From the NCBI GenBank assembly GCA_015234425.1, contig JADGNE010000030.1:1-64000 (forward strand): 64,000 nt of DNA, read 5' to 3'. Shown here piece after piece: positions 25,446-34,773 of this stretch. A program made the translations under genes and the position numbers. This DNA is from Devosia sp. (GTDB taxonomy: Bacteria > Pseudomonadota > Alphaproteobacteria > Rhizobiales > Devosiaceae). The notes beneath the pieces were generated by a model. The model worked only from the letters and a program-made list of their open reading frames with translations, did no database searches and had not been told where the DNA came from. Positions within the stretch are counted from its first letter, which is position 1; each line of letters starts with the position of its first letter.

Positions 25446-27524
25446 TCAGCGCAGGAGCACGAGCGAGCGCGGTGCCATCTTTATGGTGCCGTGGGTCGGG
25501 GTGGCGCGATGGTCTTCGAGAGCGGCGGTGTCGATCTCGACGATCCAGTCTGAACCGTCGGCGCGCTCGGGCAGGACGAAGTCGACTTCGCCGTCATGGG
25601 GGTTGAAGAGCACAACCACCTCCCACCAGATGCCGTCCTGATCCTTGAGGTCGTCGCGCGACAGGCGCAGGCCCAGTGTCGTGGCGCCGCCATCAAGCCA
25701 ATGGGCGGTCTGCTGTTCGCCGCCACCGGGATTGTACCAGGTGACGCTCATCATATCGCGCCAGTTTTCGCGATGGACCAGCGGCTGGGCCTGGCGGATG
25801 GCGATCAGCTTTCGGACGAAATCGGTCAGCGATTTTGCGTTCTCGCTATGGTCCCAATGGATCCAGCTGATTTCGCTGTCCTGGGCATAGCCATTGTTAT
25901 TGCCATGCTGGGTGCGGCTGAACTCGTCGCCCGCCAACAGCATGGGCGTGCCATGGGAGAGGAAGAGCGTCGCGAGGAAATTGCGCTTCTGCCGCTCGCG
26001 GATGGCGACGATGTTCTCGTCGTCGGTCTCGCCCTCGGCGCCATAATTATAGCTACGGTTGTCGTTATGGCCGTCGTTGTTGTCCTCGCCATTGGCCTCG
26101 TTGTGCTTGTCATTATAGGAGACGAGGTCATGGAGGGTGAAACCGTCATGGGCCGTGAGGAAGTTGACCCCGGCCCAGGGGCGACGGCCGCGCAGATCAT
26201 AGACATCGCCTGAGCCGGTGAAGCGGGCGGCAAAGTCCTGGGAAATGTGGTCGGTGTCCTTCCAGTAGTCCCGGATGGTGTCGCGGTATTTGTCGTTCCA
26301 CTCGGCCCAGCCGGGCGGGAAGCCGCCGACCTGATAGCCGCCGGGACCGATGTCCCAGGGTTCGCCGACGAGCTTGACCTGCGAGAGGACCGGGTCCTGC
26401 CCGACCGCATCGAAGAAGCCGCCGCGCTGGTCAAACCCTTCCGGCTCGCGCCCCAGAATAGTGCCGAGATCGAAGCGGAAGCCGTCTACATGCATGTCCT
26501 CGGCCCAGTAGCGCAGGCTGTCCGTGACCATCTGCAGAACGCGGGGATGGCTGGTGTTGACGGTATTACCGGTACCGGTGTCGTTGATGTAGTAGCGCGG
26601 GTCGCCCGGCATGGTGCGGTAATAGGAGAAATTGTCGATGCCCTTGAAGGAAAGGGTCGGCCCCATCTCATTGCCTTCGGCGGTATGGTTGTAGACCACG
26701 TCCAGAATGACTTCCAAACCGGCATCATGGAAGGCGCGGATGGTGTTGCGCAGGCCATTGAGCCCATTGGGGCCATAATAGCGATTGGCCGGGGCAAAGA
26801 AGCCAAGGGTGTTATAGCCCCAGAAATTGCGCAGGCCCTTTTGCAGCAGGAAGTCGTCGTCCGGAAAGGCGTGGATGGGCAGGAGCTCGACGGAGGTGAC
26901 GCCGGTCGACTTGATGTAGTCGATGACTTCCTTTTGCCCGAGACCTTCAAACGTCCCGCGCAGTTCTTCCGGGATGGCCGGGTGCAGCTGGGTAAAGCCT
27001 TTGACATGGGTCTCGTAGAATATCGTGCGTGCCCAATCGATATCGGGCATTGTATCATTGCCCCAGTCATAGGATTTTGGGTCAATGATGCGGCCCTTGG
27101 GCATGAAGGCGGCGCTGTCGGCGTCGTTGAAGGAGAGGTCCTTCTCTTCCGCCTCGGCATTGTAGCCGAAGAGCGCAGGGTTCCACTCCACTGCGCCGAC
27201 GATTTCGCGGGCATAGGGATCGAGGAGGAGTTTTGCCGGGTTGAAGCGGTGACCATGTTCGGGTTCGAACGGGCCATGGACGCGATAGCCATAGCAGGTG
27301 CCGGGACGCAGGCCGGGCACATAGCCGTGCCAGATCTCATTGGTATATTCGGGGAGATCGACGCGGCCGATCTCGGTTTTTCCCGTCTCGTCATAGAGGC
27401 ACAATTCGACCCGCGACGCATAGGCAGAGAACAGCGCGAAATTTGTGCCCTCCCCATCCCAGTGTGCGCCCAACCGACGATGGTCCCCGGCCTCGACTGA
27501 GAACCGCGAAGATGAAGTGGACAT
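25446..27524 (-). CDS. glgX: Glycogen debranching enzyme GlgX
   Basis: The 692-residue protein is a GH13 isoamylase-type debranching enzyme. An N-terminal CBM48 domain (about 1-130) precedes the (beta/alpha)8 barrel with conserved regions DVVYNHTAEG, GFRFDLG (nucleophile Asp), a Glu in QVKLVGEPWD and LTAHDGF. It removes alpha-1,6 branches of limit dextrins during glycogen breakdown. The start at 27524 is preferred: GGAG precedes it and the product begins as GlgX proteins do; a longer frame to 27971 overlaps the neighbouring gene. Last gene of the operon starting with treZ at 30961. Confidence 0.95.
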   Translation of the reverse strand: MSTSSSRFSVEAGDHRRLGAHWDGEGTNFALFSAYASRVELCLYDETGKTEIGRVDLPEYTNEIWHGYVPGLRPGTCYGYRVHGPFEPEHGHRFNPAKLLLDPYAREIVGAVEWNPALFGYNAEAEEKDLSFNDADSAAFMPKGRIIDPKSYDWGNDTMPDIDWARTIFYETHVKGFTQLHPAIPEELRGTFEGLGQKEVIDYIKSTGVTSVELLPIHAFPDDDFLLQKGLRNFWGYNTLGFFAPANRYYGPNGLNGLRNTIRAFHDAGLEVILDVVYNHTAEGNEMGPTLSFKGIDNFSYYRTMPGDPRYYINDTGTGNTVNTSHPRVLQMVTDSLRYWAEDMHVDGFRFDLGTILGREPEGFDQRGGFFDAVGQDPVLSQVKLVGEPWDIGPGGYQVGGFPPGWAEWNDKYRDTIRDYWKDTDHISQDFAARFTGSGDVYDLRGRRPWAGVNFLTAHDGFTLHDLVSYNDKHNEANGEDNNDGHNDNRSYNYGAEGETDDENIVAIRERQKRNFLATLFLSHGTPMLLAGDEFSRTQHGNNNGYAQDSEISWIHWDHSENAKSLTDFVRKLIAIRQAQPLVHRENWRDMMSVTWYNPGGGEQQTAHWLDGGATTLGLRLSRDDLKDQDGIWWEVVVLFNPHDGEVDFVLPERADGSDWIVEIDTAALEDHRATPTHGTIKMAPRSLVLLR

Positions 27525-27600
27525 GAATGTGTCTCCGTTGCCCGCCGACAACGGCCAGAGCTCGGCCTTGGTTGCACGGGCCGACTTCGCGCCAGCGGCG

Positions 27601-28563
27601 CTATCCCGCAGCAATGGGGACGAGGTGGCGGGCCGCCATGTCGATGAAGGCCGACTGATTGGTGCCGACGCAATGCAGATGGATGGCCTGCGGGTCGAGG
27701 GTGGCGAGGGCCTCGATCCAGGCGCGGTGCCGGCCGGGGTCAGCCGAAATGGCAACGCTTTTGCGGATCTCGGCTTCGCCGACAAGGCGCGCAACCGTGT
27801 CGAAGTCCGACGGGCGGCGCAGATCCCAGGCGGCCTCGCCGCCAATGGCGGCGGGGCCCCATTGCTCCAGTGCCATCTCAAGCGCTTCCGCCTCGGTGTC
27901 GGCCCATGAGAGCGCCTGCTGGATATGGATCGGCTTGTGTTCGCCGCCATTCTCCCGGAAGGCATCGACAACGCGGCGCACCGTGTCGAGATCGCCGCCC
28001 ACGGTCAGCAGGCCATCGGCCCAGCCGCCGCACCAGGCCGCCGTCCTTGGCGTCATGGCCGCGCCGAAGAGGGGCACGGGATGATCGGGCAGCGAATAGA
28101 GCTTTGCCTCGATGACGGTGACACGGCCGCGATGAGTGACTGTCTCGCCATCGAACAGGGCCCGGATGATATCGACGCATTCGCGCAACAGCGCATTGCG
28201 TTCGGCCTTTTCGGGCCAGGGCAGGCCGGTGATGGACTCGTTGATTGCCTCGCCGGTACCGAGCGCCAGCCAGAAGCGGGACGGGAACATTTCGCCGAGC
28301 GTCGCGGCGGCCTGGGCTATGATGGCGGGATGGTAGCGATAGCCCGGAGCGGTGATCGAGCCGATGGGAAAGGCGGTGGCCTCAAGGGCCGCGCCGAGCC
28401 AGGACCAGGCAAAGCCGGAATGGCCCTGGCGTTCGCTCCAGGGCTGAAAATGATCGGACGACTTGGCACAGGAAAAGCCCGCAGCCTCTGCCTTTTTGAC
28501 CAGCTCAACCAGGGTACGGGGCGAAAACTGCTCATGGGAGGCGTGGTAGCCGATACTGGTCAT
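27601..28563 (-). CDS. LLM-class flavin oxidoreductase (non-F420 type)
   Basis: The 320-residue protein is a luciferase-like monooxygenase-fold protein. It resembles the F420-dependent G6PDH-like group but matches the branch predicted to use a flavin in organisms lacking F420 (TIGR03885-like); motifs include SDHFQPW near residue 37 and LALGTGEAINE at about 100. The start overlaps the stop of the isochorismatase-fold gene by 4 bases (ATGA). Substrate and why it sits between treZ and glgX are unknown. Confidence 0.85.
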   Translation of the reverse strand: MTSIGYHASHEQFSPRTLVELVKKAEAAGFSCAKSSDHFQPWSERQGHSGFAWSWLGAALEATAFPIGSITAPGYRYHPAIIAQAAATLGEMFPSRFWLALGTGEAINESITGLPWPEKAERNALLRECVDIIRALFDGETVTHRGRVTVIEAKLYSLPDHPVPLFGAAMTPRTAAWCGGWADGLLTVGGDLDTVRRVVDAFRENGGEHKPIHIQQALSWADTEAEALEMALEQWGPAAIGGEAAWDLRRPSDFDTVARLVGEAEIRKSVAISADPGRHRAWIEALATLDPQAIHLHCVGTNQSAFIDMAARHLVPIAAG

Positions 28564-29156
28564 GCATACTCCGTCCAGTTGTCGATCAGCTCGCCTGTGG
28601 TGCAGGTCGACAATTGCTGGCCGAAGCGAGAATGAAAAAGGGTGAGGGCAGCGTCATGGGTCTCGTCGGCGGAGCCGAAGACAGCGTCACTGGGCAGGAT
28701 GATGCGGTAACCGAGATCGATGGCCCCGATGATGGCGGCCATGACGCAGACGTCGGTCTCCCCACCCGTGATCACCAGCGTATCGATGCCGCGTTGCTGC
28801 AGGGCGGCATGCAACTGCGTTCCAAGCCAGGGCGAATAGACGCTTTTGTCGAGCACATGTGCGGGCGGGACGAACCGCTGCAGCGACGGGACAAGGTCGA
28901 TGAGCTCGGGGGTGAGACGCTCGCCAGTCATGGCGGGCCAGCGGCGGTAATAATCCTGCCAGGCGCCAATGGCATGCTCTGCGGTCTGGGCGGGAATGAA
29001 GCGGGTGAAGACGGTCCGCGCGGGATCGCGCTCCACCAGCGCCTCGATGGCGGGCAGGGTACGGGTCAGCCATGGAGCGCACCAGTCGGTGTCGGTGGCG
29101 AACATGGTCTGCACGTCGATGCAGAGATGGACGCGGCGGGCGGCGGCATCAGCCAT
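28560..29156 (-). CDS. Isochorismatase-fold cysteine hydrolase
   Basis: The 198-residue protein has the triad Asp (CIDVQ, about residue 13), Lys (LDKSVYSPW, about 99) and Cys (TDVCV, about 134), the arrangement of nicotinamidase-like hydrolases. The start at 29156 is chosen since it leaves 8 bases after treZ; an upstream frame to 29258 overlaps treZ. It is unrelated in close sequence to the amidase at 11928. It may release ammonia from an amide. Confidence 0.86.
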   Translation of the reverse strand: MADAAARRVHLCIDVQTMFATDTDWCAPWLTRTLPAIEALVERDPARTVFTRFIPAQTAEHAIGAWQDYYRRWPAMTGERLTPELIDLVPSLQRFVPPAHVLDKSVYSPWLGTQLHAALQQRGIDTLVITGGETDVCVMAAIIGAIDLGYRIILPSDAVFGSADETHDAALTLFHSRFGQQLSTCTTGELIDNWTEYA

Positions 29157-29164
29157 GGCGGTGG

Positions 29165-30961
29165 TTACCAGACAAGGGCCGACCAGGGCCCAAGCGCGAG
29201 CCTCTCGCCATCGACCCGATGCGTTCCCGTGGCGGCCGCCGGACGATCGACCTTGCACGCGAGCGTGATGGCCTTGTCCTGTGGGTTGAGCGCCATGGAA
29301 TAGGTGCCGGCCTCAAACACCCAGGTAATAATAAGGCCATTTTCCTGGCGGGCGCTGTGGGCGGCGCGGCAGACGCTTGAGGTCAGGGGCCAGACAATGT
29401 CGCGACGATATTGGGCGAGCTGGCGGAAGCGCGCGAGCGCGGCGACGGCGTCGGGAGCGGAAAAACCATCCCAGTCGAGCCGCGCCATGTCGAAGGTCTC
29501 GGTGGCGTTGGGATCGGGCAGGCCACCGGGCGGCAGCTTTTCCTTGAACATCTCCTTCATCTGCTGGTCGCGATCCCGCCGCTTGGCTTCTGCGGCCTCT
29601 TCGGGAAAATCGATGAAGAAGGGGAAGCGCGTGCGCAGGCTGGCTTCTTCGCCCATGAAGAGCAGCGGGATCTGGGGGGCGAGCAGGGCTACGAAATAGA
29701 GGAAGTCGAGTTTTTCAGCCGAGATGCGGTCGGCCAGGCGGCGGGCGTCGGCACGATTGCCGATCTGGTCGTGATTCTGGACATAGGTGATGAAAGCATC
29801 GGGCGGCAGGTCGCTGGCGGGCTCGTTGCGGGTAGTGCCGTCGGAGGGACCGGGGGCTTCGCCATCATGGACAAAGCCATCGGCGAGGGCCTTTTCGAGG
29901 TCCGCGAAGGGGTCCTTTTCCGGATCGTCATAGCCGAACTTGGGCGCGCCGGTGACGAGGTGGGTGAGGACATGGTGGATGTCGTCGTTCCACTGGGCGG
30001 CGTAGAGGACGGGCTCATCCTCCGGAGTCCGTTCGAGCCAGGTGGCGGTATTTTCCATGTTCTCGAGGATCAGCTTGGCGTGGCGCTTGGCGGTGCGCGC
30101 CACATGGGCAAGCTCGATGAGGAAACGGTCGCGCGCCTCGGTGCCGATCTCGTGGACGCTGTCGAAGCGCAGGCCGTCGAAATCGAACTCCTCAAGCCAC
30201 ATGCGGGCGTTCTCATAATAGAACTGGCGCACCATGGGTTGGGTGAAGTCTACCGCGGGGCCCCAGGGGGTCTCGATGTCGTCGGCGAAAAACTCCGGCG
30301 CAACCTTGGGGGCGAAATTGTCGACCTCGCCAAAATGGTTGTAGACGACATCGAGCACCATGCAGAGCCCCAGCGCATGGGCGCGGTCGACGAGGGCGCG
30401 CAACTCCTCGGGCGTGCCATAGGCGCTCTCGGGGGCAAAGATCAGCGTGCCGTCATAGCCCCAGTTGCGGGTGCCGGGAAATTCGTTGAGCGGCATGATT
30501 TCGAGGCAGGTGTAGCCGGCATCGCGAAAATGCTCGAGGCGGCGGGCCAGTCCGGCAAAGGTGCCTTCGGGGCTGGCCGTGCCGACATGGACCTCGCAGA
30601 TGAGGGTTTCGTGCCAGGGGCGCAGCGGGGTTTTCCGCCGGGAGGGCGGCAGCGGAGCGCGCACGACGGACCAGCCGGTGGCGTCTCCGTCCTGCTGACG
30701 GGAGCCAAGGTCGGGGAAAACCAGCTCGCCAATGGCGAATTTATAGCGTGTGCCGGGGCCTGCATCGGCGACTTCGAGCTGCCAGAAGCCATCCGGAGCG
30801 CGTGTCAGGGGCCGCGCGGCCTGGCCCCTGATCAGCAGGTTCGGCGCCTTGGCGCTGGGCGCCCAAAGGCGGAAAGTGGTGGTCTCTGCTCCCACGAGGG
30901 GTCCGTGGCGGGTGGTTTGCCGTACCAGAGCCTCGGGGGCCTTATCCAAGATCAGATCCAT
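29165..30961 (-). CDS. treZ: Malto-oligosyltrehalose trehalohydrolase TreZ
   Basis: The 598-residue GH13 enzyme has the N-terminal E-set domain (FRLWAPSAK, residues about 25-35), then the barrel with DVVYNHFG, GLRFDSVHE (nucleophile Asp) and a general-acid Glu in LILENMEN, plus FITYVQNHDQIGNR. Malto-oligosyltrehalose trehalohydrolase releases trehalose from the chain end made by TreY. TreY is not within the window next to it, which is unusual because treY and treZ normally pair. It leads the operon 30961-25446. Confidence 0.94.
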   Translation of the reverse strand: MDLILDKAPEALVRQTTRHGPLVGAETTTFRLWAPSAKAPNLLIRGQAARPLTRAPDGFWQLEVADAGPGTRYKFAIGELVFPDLGSRQQDGDATGWSVVRAPLPPSRRKTPLRPWHETLICEVHVGTASPEGTFAGLARRLEHFRDAGYTCLEIMPLNEFPGTRNWGYDGTLIFAPESAYGTPEELRALVDRAHALGLCMVLDVVYNHFGEVDNFAPKVAPEFFADDIETPWGPAVDFTQPMVRQFYYENARMWLEEFDFDGLRFDSVHEIGTEARDRFLIELAHVARTAKRHAKLILENMENTATWLERTPEDEPVLYAAQWNDDIHHVLTHLVTGAPKFGYDDPEKDPFADLEKALADGFVHDGEAPGPSDGTTRNEPASDLPPDAFITYVQNHDQIGNRADARRLADRISAEKLDFLYFVALLAPQIPLLFMGEEASLRTRFPFFIDFPEEAAEAKRRDRDQQMKEMFKEKLPPGGLPDPNATETFDMARLDWDGFSAPDAVAALARFRQLAQYRRDIVWPLTSSVCRAAHSARQENGLIITWVFEAGTYSMALNPQDKAITLACKVDRPAAATGTHRVDGERLALGPWSALVW

Positions 30962-31163
30962 AGCGTACCTCCACAGCCCGCAACGGCAGGATGCAGCTTC
31001 GGTTCCAGCGGGTTAGGAGGTGGGCGGGGCAGGTTTTGTCCTTCGGCGGAGGACAGTGTGCTAGGGATTGGCGGTGGGCGGCGGCCGGTGTTTTCACGAT
31101 TGCGAGAACCATTTGCGCCCTCGCGACGTATCATCCTCAGCGTATCAAGTGAGATTTTCGGTC

Positions 31164-32261
31164 ATGGCTGCAGCGAGCAAAGCGGAATCCCCCCGCGCGT
31201 CCACCAAGCGCAAGCGGGGCTGGGGCAAGTGGCTGGTGCTGGCGCTCGCTCTGGCGGCGGTCGGGACCTATGGATTTATCGAGCGGCCGTGGGAAGAAAA
31301 GCCGGCGGAAGTGGCGGTGGAAGCGGTGGCGGCCGGGCCGATGAGCCAGCTGCTCGCGGTCAATGGGCGCGTCGTGCCGCGCGAAGAGGTCAAGGTGCGC
31401 TCGGCGGTTTCAGCACCGGCGCTGCAGGTCAATGTCGCCGAGGGCGATGAGGTCAAGGCTGGCGAAGTGCTGGTGCAGCTCGATGTGGCGCGGCCCAAGG
31501 CGCTGCTCGACCAGGCGCGCGCGGCGCTCGAAGCCGGGATCGTGCGCCAGCAGCAGGCACAGGCAACGGCCGACCGGGCGACGGCGCTGGGCGAGAATGC
31601 CTCGCGCTCGACCCGCGAGGACGCCGATCTGGCGCTGACGGCGGCGGCGACCGAGGTCAGTCGCCTGCGTGCGGCGCTCGACGAGGCGGAAACCGCGCTC
31701 AAGCAATATTCGATTACTGCGCCGCTCAGTGGCGTGGTGCTGTCGCGCTCGGTGGAGCGGGGGCAGCTGGTGGATCTGCAGTCCGAGCTGTTCACCATTG
31801 CCGATATCGACACGCTGCTGGTCGATACGGAAGTGGATGAGCTTTATTCGGCACGGATCGAAGAGGGGCTGAAGGTCTTGCTGCAGCCGGTGGGTGATAG
31901 TGTGCCGCGCCATGGTTCGGTGGTGTTTGCGGCGCCGCGCGTCGATATTTCGACCGGTGGGCGCATGGTCAAGATCGCCTTTGACGATCCGACGACGCTG
32001 CCGGTGGGCCTCACGGTCAATGCCAATATCATCGTGGCCGAGGTGGAAGAGGCGTTGTCCATTCCGCGCGGGGCGATCATCACCGAAGCGACGGAGAGCC
32101 ATGTGCTCGTCGTCGAAGGCGATGTGGTGGTGGCGCGCAAAATCGAATTTTCCGACTGGCCGGCGGAGCGGGTGATGGTCACCGAGGGGCTGAGCGCGGG
32201 CGATCTCGTGGTGCTCGATCCAAGTGCGGTGGCGGCGGGCGAAAAAGTGAAGGTCGAATAG
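31164..32261 (+). CDS. MFP-type periplasmic adaptor of an ABC exporter
   Basis: The 365-residue protein has an N-terminal anchor (WGKWLVLALALAAVGTYGF, residues about 15-35) and the membrane-fusion-protein layout: lipoyl halves, an alpha-helical hairpin (about 90-160), and beta-barrel domains with VLSRSVERGQLV. Such adaptors (MacA, HlyD) bridge an inner-membrane exporter to the outer membrane. Start at 31164 is chosen because the hydrophobic anchor follows a short charged N-terminus; the Shine-Dalgarno is weak. It is 3 bases before the FtsX-like permease. Confidence 0.9.
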   Translation: MAAASKAESPRASTKRKRGWGKWLVLALALAAVGTYGFIERPWEEKPAEVAVEAVAAGPMSQLLAVNGRVVPREEVKVRSAVSAPALQVNVAEGDEVKAGEVLVQLDVARPKALLDQARAALEAGIVRQQQAQATADRATALGENASRSTREDADLALTAAATEVSRLRAALDEAETALKQYSITAPLSGVVLSRSVERGQLVDLQSELFTIADIDTLLVDTEVDELYSARIEEGLKVLLQPVGDSVPRHGSVVFAAPRVDISTGGRMVKIAFDDPTTLPVGLTVNANIIVAEVEEALSIPRGAIITEATESHVLVVEGDVVVARKIEFSDWPAERVMVTEGLSAGDLVVLDPSAVAAGEKVKVE

Positions 32262-32264
32262 GCC

Positions 32265-33467
32265 ATGCTCTACGGGCTCAAGATCGCCATGCGGTATCTG
32301 ACCGCCAACAAGGCCCAGACGGGGCTGCTCATCGCCGGGGTGGCGGTGGGCGTCTTTGTCTTCATCTTCATGAGTGCGCTGATCGGCGGGCTGGCGGTGT
32401 TCCTCGTGCAGCGGACGGTGGGCGATATTGCCCATGTGACCGTCGAAGCGCCGAGCCGCAGTGCCGGGCTTATCCTGCCCGACAACCCGGGATATCTCGT
32501 GGTCGAACAGGCCTCCAACCAGCGCGAGCAATTGCGCACGGCTGGGGCCTTCCTGCCGCTGATCGAGCGGATGGATGGGGTTGTCGCTGTGTCGCCGCAG
32601 ATTGTCGGCAATGGTTTTCTGGTGCGCGGGCAGGTGACGGCGCCGGTCGGCGTGACCGGGGTCGAGCCGGACAAGGTTTCGGCCATCGCCAATCTCGACA
32701 AGGGGCTCGTCGCCGGCAATACGCTGCTCGCCAATAACGGGATCATCCTCGGTAAGGCGCTGGCAGATGATCTCGGCATTGGCGTGGGGCAGGTGGTGCG
32801 GCTGCAGTCGGACCGGGGTGAAGAGCGGGCGCTGGTGATCTCGGGGATTTTCGAACTCGGCGTCGATGCGCTCGACCGCCGGGCTGCTTTTGTCAGCATT
32901 GCCGCGGCGCGAACCCTCTTTGAGATGTCGCAGGGGATTTCGCGGATCGAGATCAAACTTGCCGATCTCAACGCGGCGGTGGCCTATTCGGAGCGGATCG
33001 AGGCCGAAACCGGGCTCGACGCGACGCCTTGGACCGAGGGCAATGCGCAATTGCTCGACGGGCTGCGGGCGCAGGCGAGCTCGGGCGATCTGATCAAGGC
33101 GTTTGCGCTGATCACCATTGTCATTGGCGTGGCGAGTGCGCTCCTGCTCTCCACCTATCGGCGGCGGCCGGAGATCGGCATCATGCGCGCCTTTGGCGCC
33201 AGCCGGCGGTTTGTCATATTCGTCTTCGTGACGCAGGGGGCTCTTATTGGCATTCTGGGCGGGCTGATTGGCGCGGGCCTCGGCTATGCGGCGCTGTCAC
33301 CGTTTCCGGTGCCGGAACTGGCGCCGCCGGGTGGCCTGCCGGTCGATGTGCGGCAGGGGGCCTATGGGCTGGCGATTGCGCTGACCGCGATCGGGGCAAT
33401 CCTTGCGTCCATCCTGCCGGCCCGGGCGGCGGCGCGAGTGGACCCGGTTTCGGTGATCGGCCAATGA
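32265..33467 (+). CDS. ABC exporter permease, MacB/LolCE (FtsX-like) type
   Basis: The 400-residue protein has one N-terminal helix (about 20-40), a large periplasmic MacB_PCD domain, and three C-terminal helices (about 280-395), the FtsX fold used in mechanotransmission exporters rather than solute importers. The adaptor upstream and ATPase downstream complete a MacAB-type tripartite system. It overlaps the ATPase start by 4 bases (ATGA). Confidence 0.9.
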   Translation: MLYGLKIAMRYLTANKAQTGLLIAGVAVGVFVFIFMSALIGGLAVFLVQRTVGDIAHVTVEAPSRSAGLILPDNPGYLVVEQASNQREQLRTAGAFLPLIERMDGVVAVSPQIVGNGFLVRGQVTAPVGVTGVEPDKVSAIANLDKGLVAGNTLLANNGIILGKALADDLGIGVGQVVRLQSDRGEERALVISGIFELGVDALDRRAAFVSIAAARTLFEMSQGISRIEIKLADLNAAVAYSERIEAETGLDATPWTEGNAQLLDGLRAQASSGDLIKAFALITIVIGVASALLLSTYRRRPEIGIMRAFGASRRFVIFVFVTQGALIGILGGLIGAGLGYAALSPFPVPELAPPGGLPVDVRQGAYGLAIALTAIGAILASILPARAAARVDPVSVIGQ

Positions 33468-34138
33468 GTGTGCTTTTAGACGTTCGGGACCTTGTGAAGA
33501 CCTATGGCGAGGGGGAGGCCGAGACGCGCGTGTTGCGCGGGCTCAACCTCACGCTCGACGAAGGGGAGCTGGCGGCGTTGCTGGGGCCATCCGGCTCGGG
33601 CAAGAGCACGCTTCTTACGATTTTGGGGACGCTGCTGCGGCCGACTTCGGGCTCCTACACCATGCTGGGAGAAGAACTGACGCGGGCGTCCGATGCGGCG
33701 CTGACCGAGTTTCGCAACCGGCACGTCGGCTTCGTGTTCCAGTTCCATCATCTGCTGCCGGACTTCTCCGCGCTCGAAAATGTCATCTTTCCCATGGCAG
33801 TGCGCGAGGGGCGGGAGACGGCTTCGGCGCGTCGGCGTGGCGAGGAGTTGCTGGAGCGGGTGGGGCTGGGCCATCGCATGGACTTTCTGGCCACCGCGCT
33901 CTCGGGCGGGCAGAAGCAGCGCGTCGCCATTGCGCGGGCGCTGATGAACCAGCCCGAACTGGTGCTGGCCGACGAGCCGACCGGCAATCTCGACCGGGAA
34001 TCGGCGACGCAGGTGATGGAGTTGATCAAGGAGATCAACGAGAACGAGAAGACGACTTTCTTGATCTCGACCCATGACGAGAAGATCGCTCAGACCTGTC
34101 GGCGGCAGGTGCTGGTGGCCGATGGGGTGGTGACTTAG
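33464..34138 (+). CDS. ABC exporter ATPase, LolD/MacB-NBD type
   Basis: The 224-residue ATPase has Walker A GPSGSGKS (about 41-48), the LolD/MacB LLPDFSALENV segment, signature LSGGQKQR, Walker B LVLADEPTGNLD and switch His in STHDE. The short length with no C-terminal domain fits the LolD group. A GC-rich palindromic repeat follows the stop. Confidence 0.93.
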   Translation: MSVLLDVRDLVKTYGEGEAETRVLRGLNLTLDEGELAALLGPSGSGKSTLLTILGTLLRPTSGSYTMLGEELTRASDAALTEFRNRHVGFVFQFHHLLPDFSALENVIFPMAVREGRETASARRRGEELLERVGLGHRMDFLATALSGGQKQRVAIARALMNQPELVLADEPTGNLDRESATQVMELIKEINENEKTTFLISTHDEKIAQTCRRQVLVADGVVT

Positions 34139-34155
34139 GGTTTTTGGGGTTGGAG

Positions 34156-34267
34156 ACCCCCTCCTAGCCTCCCCCTGGTAGGGGGAGGGACGCATCGCGC
34201 TTGGGGTGGGTGAGGGTTCAGCTTTCACCCATCACCCCATCCCTCTCCCCTGAGGGGCGAGGGGGCG
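34156..34267. repeat. Dispersed GC-rich palindromic repeat, copy 1
   Basis: Two G/C-rich inverted units, one centred on CCCCCTGGTAGGGGG and one on CCCCTGAGGGG, with flanks related to the copies at 43372, 55064 and 61265. It lies between the exporter stop (34138) and the DUF2177 gene end on the opposite strand, where it may end both transcripts. Confidence 0.75.
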
Positions 34268-34348
34268 CAGACTGAGGGGGCAGTTGTCAGATTTGCTCGG
34301 AGGAGCCAAGCAAAACCGGTGGCTGAGCAAGAGCCCGAACCCAAAAAC

Positions 34349-34756
34349 CTAAAAATGACCCCAGTGGCGGACGGCGAAGAAGCCGGCGGTGGCGGCGAGG
34401 GCGGTGAGGAAGGTGCCCCAGGCGAGGTCGACGATAGTGACGAGGACCGGCCAGTCGCGGATGGTGGCGAGATTGGTGAAGTCATAGGTGCCATAGGCGA
34501 CGAGGCCGAGGAGGGCGCCGAGGCCCAGCGCCATGAGCCAGGAATTGGCATTGGCGGCGGGCAGGATGGCGAAGACCGTCACGCCGATGAGATAGACGAG
34601 ATAGAAGGCCGCGGCGACCGGGAGATTGGGGCTGTCAGCCAGGAGCGCGCCCATCTGAGGCTTATAGAGGAAGCGCGTCGCCGTGCTGAGCCAGACAAAG
34701 TCGATGGCGAAGAAGACGAGAGCGGAACTCAAATAGGCAATGGCAAAATTTGGCAT
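34349..34756 (-). CDS. DUF2177 family membrane protein
   Basis: The 135-residue protein has four predicted transmembrane helices (from residue about 5) and an IDFVWLS motif near the start, as in DUF2177 (YhhN-unrelated) proteins of unknown function. The start at 34756 is chosen because GGGAGA precedes it and a longer frame reads through the chrR end. It is 17 bases after chrR on the same strand, so likely third in the rpoE-chrR operon, which links it to the singlet-oxygen/peroxide response. Confidence 0.85.
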   Translation of the reverse strand: MPNFAIAYLSSALVFFAIDFVWLSTATRFLYKPQMGALLADSPNLPVAAAFYLVYLIGVTVFAILPAANANSWLMALGLGALLGLVAYGTYDFTNLATIRDWPVLVTIVDLAWGTFLTALAATAGFFAVRHWGHF

Positions 34757-34773
34757 CCCGCTCTCCCTGGGGG

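Noticed and set aside
29411..31450. 679-codon plus-strand frame over treZ
   Set aside because: treZ has full GH13 motifs on the minus strand and the plus-strand product has no recognisable domain.
34156..34267. GC-rich repeat considered as a CRISPR fragment
   Set aside because: There is no regular spacing of repeats and spacers, and no cas gene; the units are inverted, not direct.
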